A DNA stretch of 42,146 bases from an uncultured Pseudomonadota bacterium (GTDB taxonomy: Bacteria; Pseudomonadota; Alphaproteobacteria; Rs-D84), in NCBI GenBank assembly GCA_902787305.1, contig CADAFS010000010.1:1-42146 (forward strand), in the 5' to 3' direction. Both the position numbers and the translations under genes were made by a program. Below are positions 1-8,057 of the stretch, in pieces. The stretch's first letter is position 1; every line of letters begins with the position of its first letter. Under the pieces are notes generated by a model. It was given only the letters and a program-made list of their open reading frames with translations, did not search any database and had not been told where the DNA came from.

Positions 1-51
1 AAATTCGTAAGTCATTGATTTTACAGGAAATAAAAATTTTGGATTTTTGAA

Positions 52-94
52 AAAAAGTGTTGACTAAAAACCTTGGTTTTTTTCAACACTTTTT
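52..94. terminator. Large nested hairpin, probable bidirectional terminator
   Basis: Arms at 52-63 and 83-94 are perfect complements (AAAAAGTGTTGA with its inverse). Inside them is a second perfect stem, AAAAACC/GGTTTTT, with a TT loop. The A-rich left edge and T-rich right edge would give a U-tract on either strand. It lies upstream of the first gene, so it probably ends a transcript from outside the window. Confidence 0.6.
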
Positions 95-168
95 AATCCC
101 CGCAACCCCATGGATTCCGCGGGTTTGCGTAAATTCCCAAAGCCAAAAATTTTATACAAAAACTATGT

Positions 169-242
169 CGTCATACCGCGGAAACGCGGTATCTCTTTGT
201 CACAGTTGAAACCACGGGATACCGGCCTATGCCGGTATGACA
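169..242. repeat. Family B dispersed palindromic repeat, copy 1
   Basis: Two small hairpins, TACCGCGgaaaCGCGGTA and ATACCGGCCtatGCCGGTAT, face each other, and the outer ends GTCATACCG/CGGTATGAC are inverted repeats. The same layout recurs at 18788-18863, and a half copy is at 20785-20811. This is MITE- or REP-like with no coding capacity. Confidence 0.7.
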
Positions 243-256
243 ACAAAAAACGGCGC

Positions 257-394
257 ATCCGTCTTCGCTATCGCCTTATCGCGATTTGATGCCCCCGCAC
301 CCGTCGCGGCACGCCGCGCCGCGGTCGTGACGGACTAACACCAAGCCAGGGCAAAGCCCTGGCGCAGTCTCGGCGTAGCGAAGCGAAGACGGAT
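257..394. repeat. Composite palindromic block with family D unit
   Basis: A perfect 13-bp inverted repeat (257-269 and 382-394, ATCCGTCTTCGCT) encloses a GC-rich family D unit at 298-342 and a hairpin CCAGGGCaaaGCCCTGG. The family D unit recurs at 11155-11199 with 41 of 45 matches. The stretch 1-471 otherwise holds only the terminator at its left end, a family B repeat and the promoter of the next gene; I see no gene in it. Confidence 0.65.
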
Positions 395-413
395 AGCCAC
401 TAACACTAATCTA

Positions 414-441
414 TTGCCTTTTATAAAAACAGGGTTATAAT
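414..441 (+). promoter_or_regulatory. Promoter for the DUF1015 gene
   Basis: TTGCCT (414-419), a 16-base spacer and a perfect TATAAT (436-441). The transcript would start near 448. The Shine-Dalgarno AAGGAG follows at about 459-464, just before the ATG at 472. Confidence 0.6.
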
Positions 442-471
442 CAACACCGTTTAATACAAAAGGAGTGATTC

Positions 472-1710
472 ATGAAAATAAAACCATTTGCGGGTGTACG
501 CCCACCAAAAGAATTTGCGGCCGAAGTGGCATCGCGTCCATACGACGTCTTAAATTCAGCCGAGGCCAAGGCCGAGGCCGGTGAAAAATCACTGTTGCAT
601 ATTATTAAACCAGAAATCGATTTTGACCCGATTGCCGACGAACACAGTAAACCCGTCTATGACAAAGCGGTTGAAAATTTCAAACTGTGGCAAGACCGCG
701 GTTGGCTGGTCCAAGACGACAAAGAAATGTATTATATCTATGCCCAAACAATGGACGGCCGGACACAATACGGACTTGTTGCGGCGGCAAATGTCGACGA
801 TTATATGACTGGAAAAATCAAAAAGCACGAACTTACGCGCAAGGATAAAGAAGACGACCGTATGATTCACGTGCGCATTCAAAACGCAAACATCGAACCG
901 GTGTTCTTTGCGTATCCGGATGTTGCGGAAATGAACGAAATTGTTGAAAACTTTGTTAAAAACAATGCACCCGAATATGACTTTACCGCCGCGGACGGTT
1001 TTGGTCATAAATTCTGGGTCATTCGTGACGATGCAATCAACGCGCGCATTACCGAAATCTTTAAAGATATTCCGGCACTTTATGTTGCGGACGGCCACCA
1101 TCGCACGGCGGCGGCGGCACGCGTCGGTGCGGAAAAGCGCGAACAAAATCCGAATCATACCGGAAATGAAGAATACAATTTCTTCCTTGCCGTGATTTTC
1201 CCTGAAAGCCAATTAAAGGTTATCGACTATAACCGCGTTGTCAAAGATTTGAACGGACTTTCAGCGGACGAATTCTTGGCGAAACTGTCGGAATCATTCG
1301 AAGTAAAAGAAATGGGAACGGATATTTACAAACCGAATAAATTGCACAACTTTGGAATGTATTTGAACGGCAAATGGTATTCATTGACGGCCAAACCCGG
1401 AACATACAACGACAACGACCCAATCGGTGTGTTGGACGTGACGGTTCTTTCGAATTTGGTATTCGACAAGATATTAAACCTTGGTGACCTGCGTACCAGC
1501 AAGCGCATCGACTTCGTCGGCGGAATCCGCGGCCTTGGTGAACTGCAAAAACGCGTAGACAGTGGTGAAATGGCGGTGGCCTTTGCACTGTACCCGGTCA
1601 CAATGCGACAAATCATCGACATTGCGGACACCGGCAACATTATGCCACCAAAAACAACATGGTTTGAACCAAAACTGCGCAGTGGTTTGGTAATCCACAA
1701 ATTGTCATAG
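472..1710 (+). CDS. DUF1015 family protein
   Basis: A 412-residue soluble protein that I recognise as DUF1015 from its opening (KPFAGVRPP, then SRPYDVL), the central ADGHHRTAAA motif at residues 206-215, and the C-terminal block around YPVTMRQI and MPPKTTWFEPKL near residues 376-403. The length is normal for the family. The HHR motif resembles the ParB/sulfiredoxin-like nucleotide-binding fold; some ParB-like relatives are free-serine kinases, so a serine or phosphoserine role is possible but not shown here. The ATG has a good AAGGAG site. The gene is monocistronic, with its own promoter and a shared terminator downstream. No serine biosynthesis gene lies nearby to support the link. Confidence 0.85.
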   Translation: MKIKPFAGVRPPKEFAAEVASRPYDVLNSAEAKAEAGEKSLLHIIKPEIDFDPIADEHSKPVYDKAVENFKLWQDRGWLVQDDKEMYYIYAQTMDGRTQYGLVAAANVDDYMTGKIKKHELTRKDKEDDRMIHVRIQNANIEPVFFAYPDVAEMNEIVENFVKNNAPEYDFTAADGFGHKFWVIRDDAINARITEIFKDIPALYVADGHHRTAAAARVGAEKREQNPNHTGNEEYNFFLAVIFPESQLKVIDYNRVVKDLNGLSADEFLAKLSESFEVKEMGTDIYKPNKLHNFGMYLNGKWYSLTAKPGTYNDNDPIGVLDVTVLSNLVFDKILNLGDLRTSKRIDFVGGIRGLGELQKRVDSGEMAVAFALYPVTMRQIIDIADTGNIMPPKTTWFEPKLRSGLVIHKLS

Positions 1711-1723
1711 ACAGTGTTAGTGG

Positions 1724-1759
1724 TAAATTAAACGGGCGCGAACGCGCCCGTTTAATTTT
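1724..1759. terminator. Bidirectional terminator between convergent genes
   Basis: Perfect inverted repeat: TAAATTAAACGGGCGCG (1724-1740), an AA loop, and its complement (1743-1759). AT-rich flanks serve as U-tracts in both directions. It ends the DUF1015 gene on the plus strand and the downstream member of the paralog pair on the minus strand, whose stop codon it overlaps. Confidence 0.85.
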
Positions 1760-2189
1760 AGCGACCGAACCGTCCAAACAATTCCGGGATTATATATTTT
1801 TTCTTGTCACGTGCCGCATTATATTCTGGCAAAACCGTATCCCGAAAATATGTCACATCATCAATTGTCTTTTGCACATCGTGCATAAATTTCTGATTTC
1901 TATCACGCACACGCAACGCCAACATACCCTGTAATTTTCCCGCACTGTTCACAACATTTTTATAACAAAGCGTTCCCAAAATTCCGTTTGCACGAAACAC
2001 ACGTGAAACATCCAAAACATGCCGAAAATCCGATACAGAAAAAACAACATAAAAATAATTATGCCCGCGCAAATCCTTGGCTTCTTCAATTTTACACACC
2101 GACAACGCCGCCGACAAAACATCTTCGACCCGCGCATCCCATCGTGGCAACAAATTCAGTTTTCCAACATAATAACGAACAAGTGACAT
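1758..2189 (-). CDS. Unknown protein, downstream member of a tandem paralog pair
   Basis: A 143-residue protein of unrecognised family. The frame stays open to 2336, but I place the start at the ATG at 2189. That ATG follows an AAGGAGG Shine-Dalgarno at normal spacing, and it makes the N-terminus MSLVRYYVGKL line up with MGLVKYALSGL of the upstream gene. Both also share a PRW/PRF-x-(6)-V segment, a Y-F-rich strand and the block FRANGIL/FRANGVL. No signal peptide or membrane helix is seen. With this start the two genes are separated by 88 bases rather than overlapping. The C-terminus is basic and aromatic (KKKYIIPELFGRFGR). Function is unknown; a recent duplication is likely. Confidence 0.7.
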   Translation of the reverse strand: MSLVRYYVGKLNLLPRWDARVEDVLSAALSVCKIEEAKDLRGHNYFYVVFSVSDFRHVLDVSRVFRANGILGTLCYKNVVNSAGKLQGMLALRVRDRNQKFMHDVQKTIDDVTYFRDTVLPEYNAARDKKKYIIPELFGRFGR

Positions 2190-2277
2190 ATACGGACGCC
2201 TCCTTTTCAATTCACCACCAAATGAACCCAATAAAACAGGAACAATTTCACGAACACGCCAAGCAAAAATTTCATAA

Positions 2278-2694
2278 TTACCGATTGTGTCCAAAAATTT
2301 TTCGCATACCTTCAAATCTTTTCTCGCGTTCTGCAATTTCTTGTTTTCTGCGGTCTTCTATTTCATCAATACACGACTGATCCCTGCAACCTTTACGAAC
2401 ATCATACAAAAAAATCTGATTCATATCCAAGGCACGCAGTACCCAATCACCGCACTTCCTATGATGCGGAATCAATAACACACCATTGGCCCGAAACAGC
2501 CGCTTCAATTTTTTAACCTCTTTCCTATTATAACGGTTTTTCGGTGTAACATACCACCAATAAAGACGAAAAAAATAATGTTCTTTATACAGATGATTAA
2601 TATCATCCACCATATCCACCGCCGTTCTAACATCACCCACATCGGGTTCAAAACGTGGAAACAATCCCGACAGAGCATATTTAACCAGACCCAT
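2278..2694 (-). CDS. Unknown protein, upstream member of a tandem paralog pair
   Basis: A 138-residue protein homologous by eye to the product of the next gene (shared start MGLVKYALSG, FPRFEPDVGDV, YFFRLYWWYV, RLFRANGVL). It has several Tyr/Trp residues in the middle and a charged helical tail rich in Arg, Glu and Lys, and no signal peptide. The ATG at 2694 has an AAGGGA-type site. A possible promoter (TTGACA at 2752-2747, TAAGAC at 2730-2725, spacer 16) lies just downstream of the stop of the autotransporter-like gene, so the pair is probably its own operon. The family is not recognised. Confidence 0.65.
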   Translation of the reverse strand: MGLVKYALSGLFPRFEPDVGDVRTAVDMVDDINHLYKEHYFFRLYWWYVTPKNRYNRKEVKKLKRLFRANGVLLIPHHRKCGDWVLRALDMNQIFLYDVRKGCRDQSCIDEIEDRRKQEIAEREKRFEGMRKIFGHNR

Positions 2695-2724
2695 ATCTAT
2701 TCCCTTTTTTCACCAGAGCCAAGA

Positions 2725-2752
2725 GTCTTACAAAAACAAACAGCAATGTCAA
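2725..2752 (-). promoter_or_regulatory. Possible promoter of the paralog pair
   Basis: On the minus strand, a consensus TTGACA (2752-2747), spacer 16, then a weak TAAGAC (2730-2725). It lies in the 62-base gap upstream of the ATG at 2694. Confidence 0.4.
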
Positions 2753-2756
2753 GAAA

Positions 2757-5700
2757 TTAGATGCCAATCCGGTGCGACATTTTCATCATAAATATAGATT
2801 CATTTCCAAATTCATGCGTATTATTCGGATTCACGCGATATATAAACCCAAGTGCCCCATCGGTAAATTCACCGATTTTTTGCTGATACGACGCATTAAA
2901 CCGAACCTCACGCGCATGTGACGCAATATCAATATCACGCACACCGGCATTTGAAATCACCAAATCATACCGGTCTTCGTCATCGGTCACAATATCATAG
3001 TCGGCATAATCATAATACATCTTTCCATGGCGCACCGCCAACGGTAACGACACACCAAACGAAAAACTATGTGCATCCACACCAAGCGAAAAGGCATTCG
3101 AATCCAATTCAGAAAGCGATATTATCGCGCCACCGTCCACACCCGGGGTCGTGCGCGCAAATGTTGCCCGCGCATGCGCACGCACATCATCAAACAAATT
3201 CCAATACGCATCGGCATCAACATACCGCGTTTCCGCCGCCCCCAATCCCAAAAGCCCAGTTCCCGATGCACCAAGCAATGTATCACTTTCATGTGCAACA
3301 CCAAAACTTGTTGTCAAACCAAAATTCTTTGCGCGCCACCCAACACTTGATTGCACCGCCGAAAAATTCCCCAACTTCATGGGTTCCAGGTTTGCCGAAA
3401 TCGTCGGATCATTGGCAAGTAAACCTTCATCCGTAATCGCACCCGAAACACTGCGTGCACCAAAGAACAAATTACCATATTTATATTCCGCGCCCACCGA
3501 CGTCGCATTCGATGCAAGACCAAAAATCGGATTCGACGCACCACCGAATCGTGATTCCCCGTCCGTCAAATAACGCTGATAATCTGCAGAAATTTTCCAA
3601 GAATCATTTGCATATTCAAACCGCATATTATCAACACCGCCCATACCGTCGTCATAGTTGCGTTCACCCCTTGTAAAACCAAACGACATTTTTCCAATAT
3701 GCGTCATATTATCGTCATTCGCACGCACACGCAAATCGCCCAATACATCGCCCATATAAAGCGCGTGCCGCCCGTCCGACCCAAGTTCAAAATTATTTTT
3801 CCAAATACGCGGCAACCGCATTGTTCCATCCACGCTTTCCAAGACATCGTATGCCGCGGTACTTATCGCGACGCGCCCCATGTTCAACGCCCCCGAACCA
3901 CGAAAACCCGTCGTTGTCGCCGCGCGCCAATACGCATTACCCGACGTTGACACAATATCGCCACCCGAATAGAAATACAAATTTGTCCCTGGCGTTGTTG
4001 CACGTTCAAGATTTATTACACCATAACCAAAAACTTCTTTGAACACATCCAAATAGTTTTCATTATTGTTATCTATGCGCCACTGATACGACGCGGGCAT
4101 TTCATACATCGATTGCAAGTGCGCGGCAAGCGCAGATTCCGTAAGTGTTTGTCCGGAACTAAGCCGCCCCAAATATGGTCCATCCGCCGTTAGTGCCATC
4201 AACATAAAAATTTGCTGTGGTGTCATATAGTAAAACGCAGATGTCAGCACCCCCGCCGCGCCCGCCGCCGCCGCGGTCGCCATTTCATCGGTCACACCAA
4301 CCGCCGCAAAGCACCACGGATCAATTCCCGCACCACCTGTTCCGGCGGTGCCACACGTGCGCGCCTTGTAATAAGTCATACCGTTGGTTGGGTCATTAAC
4401 CGCCCATTGTGCCAATTTATATGGGTCCGTGTTTGTATCGGTGTTTGGCGCAATTCCGCTTTCGCCCGCCGTGGGCGCACCCACCGCAACAACCGACATA
4501 AACAAATGTTCAAGGTTCGAATAAACCAACGGCGCCGCATTTTCAAATGTCGCGGCCAACGGAGAATCTGACCATTGTGCATTTGTTTCAAATCCACCCG
4601 TTGAAAAAACCGTCAATGGGGAATACGATACCCCAAGTGAATTAAAAAAAGATGTCGCGTTCGTTTGTGGTAAATTATTGCTATCCGTTGCACCATATGC
4701 ACCCGCAATTAGATTTTCAAATGTTGTTTCGTAATTACCCGCACCGCCCGCAAGCACCGTTTGAATTGTTGCCGCACTTGTTAAATGCAACGGTTCAATC
4801 ACATCAGTATTTGCGATAATGCTAACCCGTGAACGCCCGCCGGAAACGTCCCCCGAACGCGCCGCCGCATTCACCATTGCGGAATAATTATAGTAATCCG
4901 TTTGCTGCAATTGTTTGTATTGAAGAATTGTCCCCGCGCTCATCAAATATGCACCATCGGCACGCCCATCACCATCTAAATCAATATATAAATACGGATT
5001 ACCAACACTCATATAACCGCGATAAGTATGTGTTTGCGTTTCATTTGACAATGTCACCGCATAACCATTAACCGTCACATTTAATTCTTCGTCGAACAAA
5101 GTCACCGTATCACCGGTGGCAAGGTTTGTTCCCGCCATTGAACACGTTCCCACATTAAGTGGACTGGCCAAATCAACTATATGTGTCCCACCACCGGTGC
5201 GGTAAATTGTCATTTGGCCATTTGGCATAAAACCTATATAGTCCGCATTTGAATACCCCGCGGTATTTCCACCAACAATTTTGGCAATCACATTATCCGC
5301 ATCTGTCGCCGCATTGTTATAAACCGCCGTCCCAGAATTAGATAAATCAAAAAAACCTAAAAATACGGAATCTTCCACCGTGGTATCATCATTTATTGAC
5401 GATGCATCAGTCCCAGTAATGATTTTATTATTGTAATACTTACTGGAAATCATTGTATTGCTTGCCGGATTTAACGATGACGCCCCGTTCGTTGTTGTCC
5501 ATATAACAAACTTGTCCGACAATGACGTATTTGCCGCGGCGTTTATACCATTTGCCGTGATTAACGCAACATTGACCGGGCGCCCGCCTTCAACCGGGTC
5601 GTTGCCCAAATTATAACCACTTAAACTAATTGGTGCATATGTATTTGAATCACGCAACGTCCGCATTCCCAAATACCCACGCGCAAGGGGCGAATACCCC

Positions 5701-6383
5701 CGCATCAAAAGCAAATAATTTTCTTGTTGGTTCATAAATTGAAAGTTCTTATATAAAATACTTGTCGTATCCGCCGGGGCGTAATACGACAAATTTTCCG
5801 CATAGTTTTTACTTTCCGCCGCCGCATTTGGCAACAACGGCCCATACGGCAAACCATTTGCGAACAAAGGTACACCGATTCCGGGATTATCACCACCGCC
5901 ACCACCGGAACCCCCACCGCCACCGGAACCACTGCCCGTGTATCCGTTATCGTTTTCCGCATCAAAAACATCAGTCAATAAAAAAAGCCCACCTACAACA
6001 ACGGCGGCACCCGCCGCCGCCAATATCATTCCTTGGGCGGTGGACAGCCCACCGAACAACCCACCCGTTCGCTCTGGCGCACGGCGGGACCTGTATTTTC
6101 TAATTTGCTGGTCGCACTTTGACGCATCCGCACCATACATCTGTAAAATCTGGGCCGCACGCAGGTCATTATTCATGAGTGCCGTACAAACAAGTGACAA
6201 TCCGGTTCCATCAACAAAGTTTATATTTGCACCCGCCGCAACCAACGATTGCACCTGGCGAATATCGGCATTTCGCGCCGCGGCCAATAACTGTGACGCA
6301 AGACCAAACGGCGTCGGGGCCGCCGCATGCACCGCAAACGGACACAAAAACAAAGCAAATACAACCAATCGTATGAATTTCAT
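2757..6383 (-). CDS. Autotransporter-like surface protein with degenerate subtilase passenger
   Basis: 1208 residues. The start is set at the ATG at 6383, which gives the signal peptide MKFIRLVVFALFLCPFAVHA; the GTG at 6401 adds only six residues. Order: signal peptide; ankyrin-like segment (about 37-88: ADIRQVQSLVAAGANINF, then DLRAAQILQMYGADAS); hydrophobic helix about 119-136; Gly/Ser linker about 150-164; passenger; C-terminal beta-barrel from about residue 920. The passenger resembles S8 autotransporter subtilases (VNVALITANGIN, VLTSAFYYMTPQQI, FGYGVINLERAT), but catalytic positions are changed. The Asp of V-I-D-T-G is Thr276, and the Ser of G-T-S-M-A is Glu700. It is therefore probably an inactive scaffold or adhesin. 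The protein ends in Ile rather than Phe. It is transcribed alone from a TGGACA/TAAAAT promoter. Confidence 0.75.
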   Translation of the reverse strand: MKFIRLVVFALFLCPFAVHAAAPTPFGLASQLLAAARNADIRQVQSLVAAGANINFVDGTGLSLVCTALMNNDLRAAQILQMYGADASKCDQQIRKYRSRRAPERTGGLFGGLSTAQGMILAAAGAAVVVGGLFLLTDVFDAENDNGYTGSGSGGGGGSGGGGGDNPGIGVPLFANGLPYGPLLPNAAAESKNYAENLSYYAPADTTSILYKNFQFMNQQENYLLLMRGYSPLARGYLGMRTLRDSNTYAPISLSGYNLGNDPVEGGRPVNVALITANGINAAANTSLSDKFVIWTTTNGASSLNPASNTMISSKYYNNKIITGTDASSINDDTTVEDSVFLGFFDLSNSGTAVYNNAATDADNVIAKIVGGNTAGYSNADYIGFMPNGQMTIYRTGGGTHIVDLASPLNVGTCSMAGTNLATGDTVTLFDEELNVTVNGYAVTLSNETQTHTYRGYMSVGNPYLYIDLDGDGRADGAYLMSAGTILQYKQLQQTDYYNYSAMVNAAARSGDVSGGRSRVSIIANTDVIEPLHLTSAATIQTVLAGGAGNYETTFENLIAGAYGATDSNNLPQTNATSFFNSLGVSYSPLTVFSTGGFETNAQWSDSPLAATFENAAPLVYSNLEHLFMSVVAVGAPTAGESGIAPNTDTNTDPYKLAQWAVNDPTNGMTYYKARTCGTAGTGGAGIDPWCFAAVGVTDEMATAAAAGAAGVLTSAFYYMTPQQIFMLMALTADGPYLGRLSSGQTLTESALAAHLQSMYEMPASYQWRIDNNNENYLDVFKEVFGYGVINLERATTPGTNLYFYSGGDIVSTSGNAYWRAATTTGFRGSGALNMGRVAISTAAYDVLESVDGTMRLPRIWKNNFELGSDGRHALYMGDVLGDLRVRANDDNMTHIGKMSFGFTRGERNYDDGMGGVDNMRFEYANDSWKISADYQRYLTDGESRFGGASNPIFGLASNATSVGAEYKYGNLFFGARSVSGAITDEGLLANDPTISANLEPMKLGNFSAVQSSVGWRAKNFGLTTSFGVAHESDTLLGASGTGLLGLGAAETRYVDADAYWNLFDDVRAHARATFARTTPGVDGGAIISLSELDSNAFSLGVDAHSFSFGVSLPLAVRHGKMYYDYADYDIVTDDEDRYDLVISNAGVRDIDIASHAREVRFNASYQQKIGEFTDGALGFIYRVNPNNTHEFGNESIFMMKMSHRIGI

Positions 6384-6406
6384 AAATTCTCTCTGTATCA
6401 CATGCC

Positions 6407-6435
6407 ATTTTATCAGAAAATGACATTGGTGTCCA
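6407..6435 (-). promoter_or_regulatory. Promoter of the autotransporter-like gene
   Basis: Minus strand: TGGACA (6435-6430), a 17-base spacer and TAAAAT (6412-6407). The transcript would start near 6400, giving a leader of about 17 bases with an AGAGAG site before the ATG at 6383. This supports 6383 over 6401 as the start. Confidence 0.6.
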
Positions 6436-6439
6436 GCGG

Positions 6440-6469
6440 AAAAAAAATCGGGACAATTTGTCCCGATTT
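6440..6469 (-). terminator. Terminator of the Pro/Lys/Glu-stalk membrane protein gene
   Basis: Stem AAATCGGGAC (6445-6454) pairs with GTCCCGATTT (6460-6469) around a 5-base loop. On the minus strand it is followed by a run of T. It lies directly downstream of the stop at 6493 and just before the promoter of the next minus-strand gene. Confidence 0.8.
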
Positions 6470-6492
6470 ATATTTTTTATTTTTGAAACCAA

Positions 6493-7056
6493 TTAATAAC
6501 ACTTCTGATTACACGGCGTTTGATATGTAATTACCACCGTGCAATGTTTTTTCACAACTTCTGGTTCCGGTTTTGGTTCTGGTTTTGGTTCAACTACCGG
6601 CTCTGGCTTTGGTTCCGGTTCTGGTTTAATGACCGGTTTCTTTTTCACAGGTTTCGGCTGTGGACGAACCGCACGTTCCCAAGTTTGCGTTCCACTGTTT
6701 CGCGACGAAACGTTGTTGCCATTACCTTTGGTAAAGTTCACATCATTGTTATTACCCTTGACATTTACCATATCGCCACCGACATTATATTGTTCTACAA
6801 CGACCGTGTCTTTGACAACAACAATTTCTTTTTGGGGTTCCACCACCGGTTTATCACAATCATCGCACCCACGTTTACACCCCCGTGGAAAGCAACAAAG
6901 CAACAACGGTATTGCAAGTATCGCCGCAGACCCCAAAATCCAAGGACCCAACCCTGCCTTGACATTATTGTTTTCGCGATTTTCTTGCGTTTCTATTTCC
7001 TGTGTTTCGTTTTCACGCACTTCAACGCGATTATTATCTTCCATGTTTTGTGGCAT
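6493..7056 (-). CDS. Single-pass membrane protein with Pro/Lys/Glu-rich stalk
   Basis: 187 residues, family not recognised. A charged, Asn/Glu-rich N-terminal tail (1-33) precedes one membrane helix (about 37-55, GPWILGSAAILAIPLLLCC). Next is a short Cys/basic patch (CKRGCDDCDK), then a Val/Asn-rich segment with VNVKGNNNDVNF-like beta character (about 77-120). A stalk of repeated E-P-K-P units follows (about 130-168), ending in a Cys-containing tail (HCTVVITYQTPCNQKCY). The stalk recalls TonB-type periplasm-spanning segments, but no TonB C-terminal domain is visible. Start: ATG at 7056, six bases after AAGGAGG. It is divergent from the Cys-rich gene at 7174. Seven Cys suggest disulfides or metal binding outside the membrane. 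Confidence 0.7.
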   Translation of the reverse strand: MPQNMEDNNRVEVRENETQEIETQENRENNNVKAGLGPWILGSAAILAIPLLLCCFPRGCKRGCDDCDKPVVEPQKEIVVVKDTVVVEQYNVGGDMVNVKGNNNDVNFTKGNGNNVSSRNSGTQTWERAVRPQPKPVKKKPVIKPEPEPKPEPVVEPKPEPKPEPEVVKKHCTVVITYQTPCNQKCY

Positions 7057-7088
7057 CTATGCCTCCTTTATTTTTATTGTTCGTGATT

Positions 7089-7116
7089 ATTATAGACAAA
7101 AATTTACCCTTGTCAA
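7089..7116 (-). promoter_or_regulatory. Strong promoter for the stalk membrane protein gene
   Basis: Minus strand: consensus TTGACA (7116-7111), spacer 16, consensus TATAAT (7094-7089). The leader is about 25-30 bases before the AAGGAGG site. Confidence 0.8.
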
Positions 7117-7136
7117 GGGCTTTGTTAAAAAAATTT

Positions 7137-7165
7137 TTGCACGGGTGGCACTTTTCTGATATAAT
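7137..7165 (+). promoter_or_regulatory. Promoter of the first Cys-rich secreted operon
   Basis: TTGCAC (7137-7142), spacer 17, TATAAT (7160-7165). Transcription would begin near 7172, almost on the first candidate ATG (7174), so the mRNA may be nearly leaderless. The TTGCAC -35 element with a 17-base spacer is shared with the promoters before 13955 and 20512. Confidence 0.75.
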
Positions 7166-7173
7166 ACAAATCA

Positions 7174-8055
7174 ATGGACGGAGAGATGAAACGCCACAGC
7201 ATATTTTTTATCGCGATAGTTTGCGCGGTTGCGCCGGTTTTGTGCGCGCACGCCGCGGTATCAAAGTGCCAAAAGACCAGCATGCAACGGTGTCTTGATT
7301 CCGCGTGCGCAATAAATATCGGCATGAATCCGTCCGCCCGGTGCCAGTATTGTGGCACATCCGCCGCCGGCAATCCACCATCGCAAAAGGGTTTATCAAC
7401 AATAACCGCGGGGCAATCAACAAAATATGTTTTAACCGACCGCGAACTGCGCGTTGCGCCGTCCGACCCGGGCCGACGGTATATCTGGGCCACAACCGAA
7501 TGCATTAAACGGTTGCCCGATTGCACGGCGGACGATGTATCCGACATATACGACAAACTTATTGAACAATCGTGCAAGGCCGCGGGCGTCAGCATGCAAA
7601 CCGCAAGCGCGATGCAAACAATAAACAAAAAGCCAACAAAATCATCATGCAACGACGCACTTACCGTATGCATAAACAAAAAGTGTGGCACGACATTTGA
7701 AAACTGTGCCGAAGACGCGATATTCACCCGTTCCATCGCCGAATGCGCGGCGGAATCAACGGGTTGCGACGATTATATCGCGGAATTTAGAACAAGTATA
7801 ACAAACGACCGCAAAACCGCGGCGGCGCGACGCGAAAGCGTGCTGCAAAACCTGGTCAAAGATTATCAAAGCACGCGTGAATCCAAGGTTGCCGGCGCAA
7901 AAACAAACTGTAAAAACGGCACAACATTTGAAACATGCGTCACCGCGACATGCAACAATAATATGCCGAACAAATGCGACAATAACAAAACCGAACGGTC
8001 AATGGCGGAAAGGTTGTGTCAGTTCTATAAAACGGCATGCACGGTGCTAAAATAA
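7174..8055 (+). CDS. Secreted Cys-rich repeat protein, small member
   Basis: 293 residues (289 if the ATG at 7186, preceded by GGAG, is used). The signal peptide ends around VLCAHA. The mature protein carries many Cys, including one complete motif C-x6-C-x4-C-G-x2-F-x2-C starting at residue 159 (CNDALTVC, then CGTTFENC). Looser copies include CQKTSMQRC, CVTATC and a C-terminal C-x6-C (CQFYKTAC). The helices between are rich in Lys, Arg and Ala. No known domain is recognised. It is the first gene of a two-gene operon; its stop at 8055 is two bases before the next ATG, so translation is probably coupled. Its role is presumably in the periplasm or at the surface, with disulfide-bonded helical hairpins. 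Confidence 0.7.
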   Translation: MDGEMKRHSIFFIAIVCAVAPVLCAHAAVSKCQKTSMQRCLDSACAINIGMNPSARCQYCGTSAAGNPPSQKGLSTITAGQSTKYVLTDRELRVAPSDPGRRYIWATTECIKRLPDCTADDVSDIYDKLIEQSCKAAGVSMQTASAMQTINKKPTKSSCNDALTVCINKKCGTTFENCAEDAIFTRSIAECAAESTGCDDYIAEFRTSITNDRKTAAARRESVLQNLVKDYQSTRESKVAGAKTNCKNGTTFETCVTATCNNNMPNKCDNNKTERSMAERLCQFYKTACTVLK

Positions 8056-8057
8056 AA

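Noticed and set aside
589-1212. Long antisense frame inside the DUF1015 gene
   Set aside because: It mirrors the codon pattern of a well-supported gene, has no ribosome site or family similarity, and has implausible Cys/Arg/Phe composition.
2918-3436. Plus-strand open frames opposite the autotransporter-like gene
   Set aside because: His/Thr/Pro-rich translations typical of the reverse complement of a coding strand; no ribosome sites or promoters.
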